Source: Sisyra terminalis (lineage: Eukaryota > Arthropoda > Insecta > Neuroptera > Sisyridae). From it: 64,000 nt of DNA. Positions 54,186 through 64,000 of this stretch are shown here, one piece after another. The stretch's first letter is position 1; the number at the start of each line of letters is the position of its first letter. Under the pieces are notes generated by a model that was not told the origin of the DNA, did not search any database, and was given only the letters and a program-made list of their open reading frames with translations. Both the position numbers and the translations under genes were made by a program. The stretch spans positions 38,192,001 through 38,256,000 of the forward strand of contig OY292278.1 of the NCBI GenBank assembly GCA_958496175.1, in the 5' to 3' direction.

Positions 54186-54274
54186 TCAGTCGACTTCGGT
54201 GCACTGTACAGCACAACGATGGCAAGGCAACTTGAGGGTGGTTTCAACTACCCTCCGTACGAATCGGGCTCAAA
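54186..54274 (+). CDS. possible first coding exon of an unidentified gene
   Basis: A sharp local drop in AT content. An arthropod-type initiator (TCAGTC, with the A at 54,188) precedes an ATG at 54,219 by 31 bases. The frame reads MARQLEGGFNYPPYESGS and then meets a GTAAAG donor at 54,275 (exon end phase 2). Together these look like a promoter, short leader and first coding exon of a plus-strand gene whose later exons lie beyond an intron. No signal peptide. I cannot name the gene, and no matching second exon was found by eye before 64 kb; joining to the 62,855 candidate gives a stop. Confidence 0.4.
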
Positions 54275-54279
54275 GTAAA

Positions 54280-55905
54280 GTTGAGCTTTTCGATTGTAAA
54301 ACTTTGGCGTCGTCGTACTGTGAAACGTGAAGTTTGGGAAACGAACGTGATAACGACATGTCTTTATTTGTTTATATTTGTTTTGTACAAATCTCCGTGA
54401 TTCGATTCAGGGAACAGGATAACAACCGGATCATGATAATTACACCACATTTCACGGAAAACTATTTATATATGTAGGGTAACTTTTCCGAAATTAATTT
54501 CAATAATATCGAGACGACGTAATTTCTGATGCAATTAAAATTATTAAAATTTAATGTTAACGGGAAAAGAATGATAAAAATCTTTGAAATTATTCATTAA
54601 ATTATGTATGGAAACTTATGAATTATTGAAGTTGGAGAAATGGAAAAAGCTTCCGTTCGTTCGTTCAGCATTACATTACTGTAAGACGGGTTGCATACAC
54701 AAGCCTCAAAAATGTACAATGCTATACCTACTGATTCTATTTATATAAACAGTAACGAAAAATACATTTATTTTTTGTGGAAAATGATATTTTATGTATT
54801 CGAATTTTAGGAATTATTTTAAAATTAATTCTTGAAAAATGTCCAAATATTTAAAGAAAATTAAGTGGGGATATAATAATTTAGAAAATGATAGATCTAA
54901 AATAGAACAAGCATGTTTCGTAAGTGTAGCTGAAAATATTTTTCAACATTTCGAAAATGTTATATTAATAACGCGATAAATAAATTAAAATAACACAAAG
55001 ATAATGCCATTATAACTATATGTATGTTTTACTGTCCCCACATTTTATTTAGATAGATAGACAAAGTCATCTTTTATGCATTAAGGCCAACATTTGCCTA
55101 CATCCTAGAAAATAACGCTCGTATATATCCAATATTATCGTTTCGTTTACTATTATCATTACATAACAGTTATGTACACATATTTCCATGTGCTGTAATA
55201 TATTTGTCGCACATATACCCTATAAATACGAACATTAATAAATATAAACCGACCACAGTTTATTTTTCATATACTACAAAAATAGAAAAGAAACTTCCCG
55301 TCGAATGGAGCAAAAAATCAATATTTTGAACTAAACAAGGGTTGAACTCTAAGGGTGGTTTGCTTAAAAACTTAGTTCGTGACAATAACTTTTTTTCGGT
55401 CACAAATATTTTTTTTTTTTTGATGGATTGATTAAACCGGGCGACCGTCTTATCGTTGTTCATCAAAAGTTTTTCTACGTTTTTGACATCGGAAAACTAA
55501 AATGAAATGAGTAAGAATCTAATAAGTTTGATTTTGATGAAACTTCCTTAAATTTTCACGAGAAAAACAAGTAATAACGTGTCAAAATGAAATGTGGCCA
55601 ATCAATATCGCTTGATATCTAGAAATGGGAAAGATATATGTACACCAAATATTGCAGAAATCTAATTTTTTCGGCAAAGATTTTCTTTTCTATTTTAAGC
55701 TTTGGTAAAAGTTCACCTTGGAAGACGTAGGTGCGTGTCGTTATGTTTGTTTTCTTATCATGGTGTTGGTCGATAAAAGACATAAAGCAATGGCAAGTTC
55801 ATGGTCCCTACTTGAGGTAGGAGAATGTCTGGTAAATGTTTATAATTAAAAATCATTAAATATACAACTTTTTTTTCATTTAATAATCTAAAATTTGTAT
55901 GAAAT
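54280..55905. other. AT-rich DNA (putative intron), nothing identified
   Basis: No coding block or family repeat recognised; short ORFs are low complexity. Confidence 0.35.
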
Positions 55906-55909
55906 TTAG

Positions 55910-57165
55910 GGCTCATGTGTACTTTAGCACACCCACAATCTGGCAATGTTGCATTTTCGACTTTGTTTTTAATTTAATTCGCGATTAAATAGGTCCATAC
56001 TGAAAATTTAGCCACAAAAGAGAGAATCTATACTAATATATAAAATTCTTACGTCTGTCTATACATTTCGATTTTGAACCTAATTTTAGAGTAAATATTT
56101 GTTTCAAGAGGCTCTTACTCCAAATTTAACATTTTTAAAATTTTTTTCTGTCTGTCTGTCTGTCTGTGTGTCCCGATTTAACTAAAGAACGGAACAACCA
56201 AATTTAATGAAATTTGGTATTAAGATACAACACAATTTCCCACAGACTATAGGCTACTTATTATTCCAAAAAAATAATAAGGGAAGTTATTCCTTAGGGA
56301 TGAAAACAGAAATTTTTACACTAGACAGGTGAGTTATATATCATTGGAAAGGTAATTAAAAGTTAGAAAATAATCTGTAAAAATATTTTTAGTAGAACTG
56401 ATAAAGAGCACAGTAAATTTAATTTAAATTTAAAAAAATTGTCTCTTTGAATCATAAACCTTTATATATACAAAATACATAATTGATGTTAATAGCGTAA
56501 TGGCTTTTTTTTGAAAATTTCTACCCTAAAAGAGTAAAAGAGGTCACTAAGTGTGTATGAGAAAATGTAGAGTTAATCAACAATCGAAATTTTGAATTTA
56601 ATAAGTGTTAAAAATAAATAAATAATAAATTAATAATAAGTGTCTGTTTTTGTTATATCATTTTAATAAAAATATTTTAAATAACTTCATTTCACTAAAT
56701 TAGTATGAAAGTTTAGGAAGTAGGAACTTATACCAAATACCAAATACCAAAGAGGCAGTTTTTAATTTTTGTTTGTTTTTCAACAATCAAACTTTTTTAA
56801 AATCTAATTTTTATGAACCAATAATTGTAACCTGGAGTAATTATTTAACATTAAGGGAGCAATTTTTTGTCATATATTTCATTATCAATCAAAAAATAAA
56901 ATCTTCCAAACCAACTTTTCTTCGGTATTTAGAAAAATTTGAAAATCCATTATTGTTAATGAAAATAAATAAAATATTTGAATTTCCTTCCACGCTTTCT
57001 ATCCATTTCCAACATATCTATTTACGTTACGCAGACGAAGTCGCGGGGATCAGCTAGTTATACCATATAAGAATTGAATAAACAAAAATATCGCGAATCA
57101 ATTAAAAAAAAAAGTCGAAAATGCAACATTGCCAGATTGTGGGTGTGCTAAAGTATACTTGAGCC
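55910..57165. repeat. palindromic MITE family A, copy 4, interrupted by a Helitron
   Basis: Ends GGCTCATGTGTACTTTAGCA and AAAGTATACTTGAGCC. Flanking octamers AAATTTAG and AAATTTTG differ at one base, consistent with an old 8-base duplication. Removing 56,027-57,057 restores a continuous family-A body (AGAGAA joined to TTATACCATATAAG). Confidence 0.88.
56027..57057 (+). mobile_element. non-autonomous Helitron
   Basis: Starts TCTATACTAATATATAAA and ends GACGAAGTCGCGGGGATCAG then CTAG, inserted exactly between A and T, as Helitrons do; there is no target duplication. The (TCTG)n run at about 56,145-56,170 and the GTCCCGATTTAAC block following it are typical of these insect elements. At 1,031 bases it encodes no Rep/helicase. 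Diverged relatives lie at 34.35-35.3 and 42.35 kb. Confidence 0.88.
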
Positions 57166-57197
57166 AAATTTTGTTTTCCTTAGTAAAAACAATTTCC

Positions 57198-57407
57198 GGC
57201 TTAAGTCCATTTTAGCACACTCAAATCTGGCAACGTTGCATTTTTATTTTATTCCCGATTTTTTTGTTAATTCAATTCTAATATGGTATACTTTTCCCTT
57301 TTGTGGCTAAATTTTCATCATAGACTGATTTATTCGCGAATTAAATTAAAAACAAAGTCGAAAATGCAACGTTGCCAGATTTGAGTGTGCAAAAATAGAC
57401 TTGAGCC
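57198..57407. repeat. palindromic MITE family A, copy 5
   Basis: Ends GGCTTAAGTCCATTTTAGCA and AATAGACTTGAGCC with the standard family-A interior. It lies only 32 bases from copy 4. Confidence 0.88.
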
Positions 57408-57409
57408 TA

Positions 57410-60400
57410 ATTTTCAATTTTCAATAAAGACCAATTTTTTAGCTTAGAACTGCTTCTAATATTTTTTTCACCCCTGCCTATCCCATCTGTTGGTGTCTTT
57501 AAATGATATTTCAACCTTTTAAAAATACTATTCATAGGTAAAAATACGTATGTTTTGTCTATCCTTCGGATAAAATTTAATCTGGAAGATAAATGTCGCT
57601 ATCCAGATGTGAAAATATTAGTTATAAACGTTTTTGGTTGAGTAGATTCAATCTACATCTACTATTTGCTTTCAATAAAATTTGGTATTTTTAATGTTCA
57701 TGTCAAAGGGAGCCAAATAAATATGAGATGAAATCTATGGAAATATTTATCTAAAGATAAAACAAGACGATGAAATTTGTCGAAACTAACCGTCGTATAA
57801 AAGCGCAAGATTTTAATAATCTGACAATTTGTTTATGATGTGATGTCTTTCGTTTAACGTTTATAAAGAAAACGGAAAAGTTATGATTTTCCAGAAGTTT
57901 GTTCTATTCGTAGAAATAAAACGACGCGGACGCCCGAGACTAGTTAGTATAAATATGTGTATGTATTCCCATATGTAATTTATTATTATTGCCGGCAATA
58001 ATATTTTTATTTCGTGTTAAACAAAACATTCTTTTTATTCTCAAATTCAGATTTCAATCGTAAATAATAAACCAAAATTCATTACAACAATAATGATAAC
58101 TAATCATAATTCCGAATGTTTTTTTCCTCGACTCAGTGTTTTGGCAATGGGCCAGCCGAATCGTTTGTTACATTTTCCAACAGCTGTTCTTTTGCACTTG
58201 CTAATTTATCTAATCATTGGCGAGAAAGAACCGGGGGAAAAATTAAGCCGTCAATTTATCACTAACATCGAGTTTTCCCGACTAAAAAGAAATATGTAAT
58301 GGTAGTTTAAAGAAATTATCACAGGTTTCAACTCGACACAATTTGGGATGATACGAAGTTCAATTTAATTGGCAATTATGCGAGTCAATATCCATACTGT
58401 TTTGCAATTCTAGCGTGAAGTGGTTGCAGTGGTTGAATATCAAAATTAAAACAGAGAAAATATAAAAATAAAATCGTTATCTCGGTCTGGATAAAATTAG
58501 ATGCAAAAAAAAAATAGAGCAAGGTTGTTTTTTGGACGAAGAAATCAATTAGTCGTTCGAATTAAAAAATCTTAGGAAATTTCAAGCAATTTAGCTCTCT
58601 CCCTGACCTGCTTGGGTCATCAATCATACAGTTAATATATATTTTTTTTTGAATTTTAGAAATTAAAATTCTAAGTCCATTTTTTCTTCTCTAACCAATT
58701 CTATTAAATAGTTTCTAGTGTTTCGATACGGAAAGAAGAAAAGTAGTAATGTAGAGTAAACAATTACAGTAGTTTGAAAAGAAAGGTCTCAAGAAAAAAG
58801 GAAGAAGACCGATTGAAAACCTGGACTTACTAAAAAAGGAATGGAGTACCTCAATTCTAAAATCTCACCAAAAATAAGGGGAAAAGAAGTTACTTATATT
58901 TGATGGGTTCCTTAAGGATTTGTGTTAGAACATACAACAATACACCGATTGATATGGTTGCGAAAATGTTACTTATTTCACACAATACATTTATTTATTT
59001 CTACAACAATTCCAATCTCACCATTTACTACTGATTGTTTACCACTGATTGATTATGTCTAACTAGCTGTTGAAATTGTACATTTTTATAGATGTATCTA
59101 CATTTGAAAACTATTCAACACATTTACTAGGAAATTTGTTTTCTTTATGTCGCAAATAATTATGTAATTACCCTAGAAATATCTACCATATTTTAAAGAA
59201 AAAAACAAATACAATCTTTATGGGTATGAAGATTCGTATTCTGGATTCCCTCCAGTATCTTGAAAATCGTACATCTTTTGCAGAAACTTTTGGAATACAT
59301 GAATCAGTAGTTCATACCTAAAAAAATCGAAATAACTGCTAGAAGAAGTGTCACCTCCGGAACCTTTATTAGTTCAAAATATACCTCATAAATTAGAGAT
59401 CTCATTATGGAAAAAGTAAGAAAAACCTTAATGATAAGAATAGAAGATCACATACAAAAGGAATACCAATTGATTTCAAATCTTCAATTAGAATATAGCG
59501 ACAAGGAGGCGGAAAAATAAAATTACATATATAGAAATATGTTTTTAACTACAAACATGTTTAAATTTATATCTTATAGGTATTAAATATATTTCCTAAT
59601 AAAATTATCTTTTCTTATGCAGATATATGTATATACTATGTACTCGTTTTACACGGTTTCCTGGAACCTATCCCCCTACCCTATTTGAACTCGAAGTTTC
59701 AATTTACGCGTTTCCCTGGAACGTATCTACCGCGTAAAGTGAGGAATGAGTGTACTACGTTTCGGCATTGATTTCATCTTCTTTAGGTGTTTGCGTCTTT
59801 TAACTATAGTCAAACAAATTTTCGACACTACATTTTTGTGGAAGGGATAGATTAGGTCCTTAAGGTGTTCCAGAGGGATAATTTTTTCCTTTTTTATACA
59901 CTTCCCCGGCATCAATGAAGTGAAGATTTTTTTTAGGTGATAGCATGCCATAAAGAATTACTAACTTCATTCTTCTTGAACTAAATACTTCTTAGAAATT
60001 ATTGTTTTGTCCTTACTTGTAAGAAATGCCCTTTGAGTGATTATTTTTATTCATCTTTGGGTCATTTAACTTTGCAGTAAAAAGCTGTGTATTTCAATAC
60101 TCCTGTGTTTGATTCTGGATTCATGAAACTCATAACTAAATCTGTTTTTGCTAGTTGGTTTGCTTCCTTCTCCATTTCCTCTAGTTCCAGCTGGTCTTTG
60201 ATTCTAATCAACTTCCTTGATAATCTTTTTGGATAACATTTGTTTAAGGCAGAGTTGTCTACATTTCCACATAAGTTTGGTAGATTTTATAAAAGTCTTA
60301 ATGCTGTTTGGTTATTGAAAAAAAGCCCTTATATTTTGTGTCAATATTGTCTTCTAATATTTCCTGGTAAACATGCGATGAGGACATAAATTTCGACGTG

Positions 60401-60700
60401 GAATAGAATGTGCTATTCATTTATTTATTTTTTGGAAGTCTTTTAACAGCAGTAGGTCTAGGATTTTCGTTTCGGAGGAAGGCCTGGTTGGGTTTCTAGA
60501 AGTATTTATCAAGGTAAATAATAAAAAAGAATATACATTTGATTTATTGCTGAAGGACTCAAATTTATTTTTTTCCAAATCATTAAATCCTCTTTTGTAT
60601 TTCTTTATATCTTACTTGGAAAACTCCTCTCTCTTTTCTTTTTCCACTTCTTAGGGTTTGGTGGTAACGTCTTCCGTGCTTTTTTGTTTTGTGATAGTTG
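57410..60700. other. AT-rich DNA, no supported gene
   Basis: A plus-strand 68-codon ORF at 58,093-58,299 and a minus-strand 74-codon ORF at 59,951-59,727 lack family character. The stretch 59,645-59,760 (GGTTTCCTGGAACCTATCCC, TACGCGTTTCCCTGGAACGT) resembles an old transposon terminus. Confidence 0.35.
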
Positions 60701-60704
60701 TATT

Positions 60705-60862
60705 GATTTAGGCTATTAGTAGCCAGTAAGCTTAGACCATCGTGTAGAGGATCTTCCTCTACTATATTTGCTTTCCACTTTCCCTCCAATTATTGGAAAT
60801 TCCGTTTCTCCAATTCTCCTGGCCATATGACTGAAGTACCGCAAATATGCCGTGTTTATTCT
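60705..60862 (-). mobile_element. LINE endonuclease/RT C-terminal relic
   Basis: The minus strand reads RYFSHMARRIGETEFPIIGG then KVESKYSRGRSSTRW, the (YFGH..RR....E..I..GKVEGKR.RGR..TRW) signature at the end of many arthropod LINE ORF2 proteins. Only about 45 codons remain. Confidence 0.7.
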
Positions 60863-61334
60863 AGTTATGAGTTCATCATAATACCACTAAGTTTTATTTT
60901 GAAATTTTTAGGTGGTTGAATAAATAGGCTTGAGTTTGACTGTCATTACCAGAGGAAAAGCATTAAATTTTTCGATCACTTATCTAGCTGTTGGATGTAC
61001 CAAGTCAACTATGGTCACTCCAGGTCGACTTTGCATCAAATGCAGACTTTGGTGGTAATATTTATATCTTTAAAAGAAATTTCCGATTTTCTCTCAAACT
61101 ATATATAGTTTTATAAATATTGACCTATTTATTCGCCTCATGGTACACTATACGACGTAATTATTCCCGAATGCCTATTTTTATGTACTTTTGTCTTCGA
61201 TTGTATCTCCATAACATACTTAAAATTGTTACCATATCACCAACTCCGCATGGAGAACACATGCTTAGGTAGTGATGAAAAATCATCATTTATTTTTTTT
61301 AATTCGTACTATTTTAGCCTGTACATTACCGGTT

Positions 61335-61732
61335 AAATAAGAAGACAATTCAGTTTGTTTAAGATCGTTTTTTTTTATTTAATGTTTTTAAATATTCAAA
61401 TTAGCTACGTTTCGTTACGTATCATAACTTCATTAGGCTTCTTGAATCACAAAAAATATATTAATTTCAATTTAAATACAATAAAATTGTTTATTTTATT
61501 TTATTTTATTTCATTTTATTGAATTTAAATTAAAACTAAAATGTTTTTTTGTGATTTAAGAAGTCTGATGAAGTTACGATACGTAACGAAACGTAGTTAA
61601 TTTGAATATTAAAAAACATTATTTAAAAAAAACAATCTTAATCAACCTTAATTGTCTTCTTATTTAGTTAAAGCTGGGTTCTAAATTTTATCTATTACCG
61701 GTTAAAATTTAGCTGAATATTTATAAAACATT
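61335..61732. repeat. fold-back element with paired hammerhead-core-like motifs (F7)
   Basis: Same family as F1. Outer arms ACCGGTTAAATAAGAAGACA on the left and TGTCTTCTTATTTAG... on the right. The right motif at 61,564-61,594 is CTGATGAAG-TTAC-GATAC-GTAA-CGAAACGT. The left one (minus strand, about 61,438-61,407) has CTAATGAAG, a change at a position that is invariant in hammerhead cores. The centre contains a TTTTA repeat. Confidence 0.82.
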
Positions 61733-61913
61733 ATGGTGGATTCTTGGAATTTTATTAGCCACTTGGAAAAAAAGCACTCAATTTAAATATTACTTTATGA
61801 TAAAAATTAGATAGTCACAATACTTAAATATGTATATGTATATTTATATGTATATTTTCATTTTATTATTCATTTAAATTGGATTAATGGATAAAAATTG
61901 ATTATATATATGA

Positions 61914-62348
61914 CTCGTTTATTTTGAAAGTGGCGTAAGTCCATTTCAAGGACGACCTATATGGTGATTCTTCCGCTTGTAACTAGAACAAATTATGTTA
62001 ATTAGTTTTATAATTTAGTTAATTAATCAAAATAAGATTTTTTCGCTGACTTTGAACAGTTATGCTGTGTATATAATATACAGGATATATTGCGGTCCAA
62101 TTTATGTAGTATAATTTAATATAATAATATATAAAATATAAATTGGACCGCAATATATCCTATATAATGTATACACAGCTAGTTAATTAGTTAAAAAGTT
62201 CTCAGAAATTACTGATTTCATTTTAGTTGTTAACAAAAACGCCAGTACTCCCTCCTCCTTAGTATCTTATGTTCCTATAGTTAAAAATTATAATACTATA
62301 GGGATTGTTCTTGTAATGGACTTAACTTACTTAACTTACAAAATAAAC
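61914..62348. repeat. inverted-repeat MITE, family B, copy 4, with nested palindrome
   Basis: Outer ends match family B (CGTTTATTTTGAAAGTGGCG and the complement of ACAAAATAAACG). The middle is interrupted by a second palindromic unit listed next. Confidence 0.85.
62064..62179. repeat. 116-bp palindromic MITE nested in family-B copy 4
   Basis: TIRs of about 41 bases (GCTGTGTATATAATATACAG, then GATATATTGCGGTCCAATTT) fold on each other with few mismatches around an AT core. The sequence is absent from the other family-B copies. Confidence 0.82.
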
Positions 62349-62854
62349 GGCGCATATATAAAAATTATGCTTAGGTGCACAAATTTTCTTCACATGTTAC
62401 GTATAATAAAGTAGCAGCAGTTATTAAACCAGATATTTAATTGGTTCATTAGCCAGTTATTTAACCATTCACATCACTATACTTAGGAGAAAAAAACGCA
62501 ATGATATAATATACCTTTTATGTTTAGTAGATTTTAACAAAACTTCAATTTTATCCTTCAAAGCTCAAAATTGTCGTTTACTTGAATCAATTAATGTATC
62601 ATTTAAAAAAAAAGGAAATCTAAATTTATAATTTCAGTAAGGAATTTTTAAAATTGAAGAAAAATATATACAGGACAAAAAATAATCCTCCAATGCAACT
62701 TAGAGTTATTTTTATACTTTTGGTGCATCAAACTGGAAAAATTTACAATTATTCACATCATTTTTTCCCAATACCCAATATCCTTTCTTCTTTTTCTCGG
62801 TCGTCAATTTTCTTATTTTCTTGTCTAGTCGGTTCAGTAATTTTTTTTCTAAAG

Positions 62855-62932
62855 ACAAAATGACCGGCACAGTCCCCGGAGCGATGATTTATTATCCTGA
62901 TGAAACGAGCAGCTTTGTTCGTCCTGGTCTTG
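62855..62932 (+). CDS. possible coding exon, gene continuing off the right edge
   Basis: A pyrimidine tract ending TTCTAAAG precedes ACAAAATG; the ATG is at 62,860 and the frame reads MTGTVPGAMIYYPDETSSFV then RPGL up to a GTAAAA donor at 62,933. Composition is markedly less AT-rich than its surroundings. It could equally be a 5' coding exon or chance. The minus-strand ORF over the same bases looks less protein-like. Not recognised. Confidence 0.3.
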
Positions 62933-62999
62933 GTAAAAGCTCGCCTGTTTAGTTTCATTGCCTTAAACCTGTTCCCTGGTGGCGAAAGCTTCTTAAACA

Positions 63000-64000
63000 A
63001 AAAAAAAATCTTTTACAGACGTAAAAAATATGGGTGAGAAAGATTCGAGGGAGCTTTTGTCAATGTTTAAAGACGATCGTCTCAAGTTTGGTTAAATAAA
63101 GCGTGAAGTTGGAAATTTAAGCAAATGCGATAAATGGTAGCGATGAGCACGTACGAGTTTCAATTTTCTGATGAGATTATCGTTATATAGGTACAATTCT
63201 ATTCCTTTTTTTTGAGGAGGAATGGATTATTCGAGAGGGATGAATCCATTGACGAAAAAGGTTAAATAAAACGAATTATCTCGCTTCGAAATTCTCGTCA
63301 ATTGCGACCATTTTTGCACGACCCTTTAAACAATTTTTCGCGGAAAATTCCGGCAAATTTATCAAATGAACACTGAACTAGTCACATACAATTATAAAAC
63401 ATCTATCGATCAAAAACTTGGCTAGAATCAAATATAACTTGGCACACAATAAACTAACGATCAAGTTTCGACCACCAAAAGCTCACGGTTATCGAATTTC
63501 ACGACGTTCGTAAGCAAATGTGCGTATTTATGTTTTGCACTTGTTGTAAAAATCAATTTAAAAAAATCTATTTTTGCATGGAGAAATTTATAAATATAAT
63601 TCAAGTGAAATTAAATATAAATCTTAGCGATAACATTTAAGATGAAGAAACTCTTGAGATATTTTTAGCGAAGATACTTTTTCGTTTATTTAAGATATAA
63701 TTAAATGCCATCTAATTATAGAACAGACAAAATAATTCGCCGCTCATCGAAAAGAATCTAAAACAGAAAAGCAAATGATAAATTCGATGGAATTCAACTT
63801 CAACCACCGCGCAAATATTCAAAAATTTGCCCATTGAAATTGTTCAAGAGCATGAAAACCAGAAAATTTAGTACACTATATATTAAATTATAAACAGTTT
63901 AAACGAATTATAAAAGAGTTATTGTTAGTTTTTATAATTTTATTATGCAATTTGTGGCTTGTAAATGACTGATTTTATTTTTAATTCTATCAAATGTGAG
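63000..64000. other. AT-rich right edge, nothing identified
   Basis: No gene, RNA or family repeat recognised in the last kilobase. Confidence 0.35.

Noticed and set aside
56147..56172. TCTG microsatellite as an independent feature
   Set aside because: It is a standard internal part of this class of Helitron and is described there.

Overview
The window is AT-rich animal nuclear DNA, almost certainly from an insect and possibly a beetle, though the species cannot be fixed from sequence alone. The basis is the gene families: a pickpocket-type DEG/ENaC channel, a seven-PDZ Grip scaffold, an insect-type secreted C-type lectin and a ZRSR2/Urp splicing factor. Introns are mostly 50-70 bases with canonical GT-AG ends, with a few multi-kilobase introns full of mobile DNA. 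Exon models below were built by eye from splice sites, frame continuity and family motifs; three close exactly into full-length reading frames.

Layout. 1-5 kb: minus-strand ppk-family channel gene whose last exon(s) are missing or lie left of the window. 5-9.5 kb: repeats (fold-back, LINE relic, MITEs). 9.57-22.66 kb: plus-strand Grip, 10 coding exons, 1,021 codons, with one 9.55-kb intron inside PDZ1 that carries a solo LTR, SINEs, fold-back elements and a hAT-type MITE. 22.9-25.4 kb: SINEs and decayed repeats. 25.5-32.6 kb: minus-strand secreted C-type lectin (233 codons) with a 6.3-kb first intron. 33-47 kb: no convincing gene, but a dense nested repeat landscape including a >4-kb inverted duplication carrying a TIR element that itself contains a pogo/Tigger relic. 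47.8-49.5 kb: minus-strand ZRSR2 (425 codons). 50.9-51.3 kb: an intact unrecognised 136-codon ORF. 52-53 kb: jockey-like LINE remains. 54.2 kb: a probable first coding exon of an unidentified plus-strand gene. 55.9-57.4 kb: hAT-size-TSD MITEs, one with a complete Helitron inserted. 60-62.4 kb: LINE relic, fold-back and nested MITEs. 62.86 kb: another possible coding exon running off the right edge.

The genes do not form a pathway: Grip is a synaptic/muscle trafficking scaffold, the ppk gene a sodium-channel subunit, the lectin an extracellular sugar-binding protein and ZRSR2 a 3'-splice-site recognition factor.

The most unusual signal is a motif in several diverged fold-back elements, CTGANGAAG - short hairpin - CGAAA. 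It resembles a hammerhead ribozyme catalytic core, and the hairpin stem changes sequence between families while remaining self-complementary. It usually occurs as a divergent pair, one copy in each arm. A closing stem III / cleavage site was not found, so catalytic activity is unproven.
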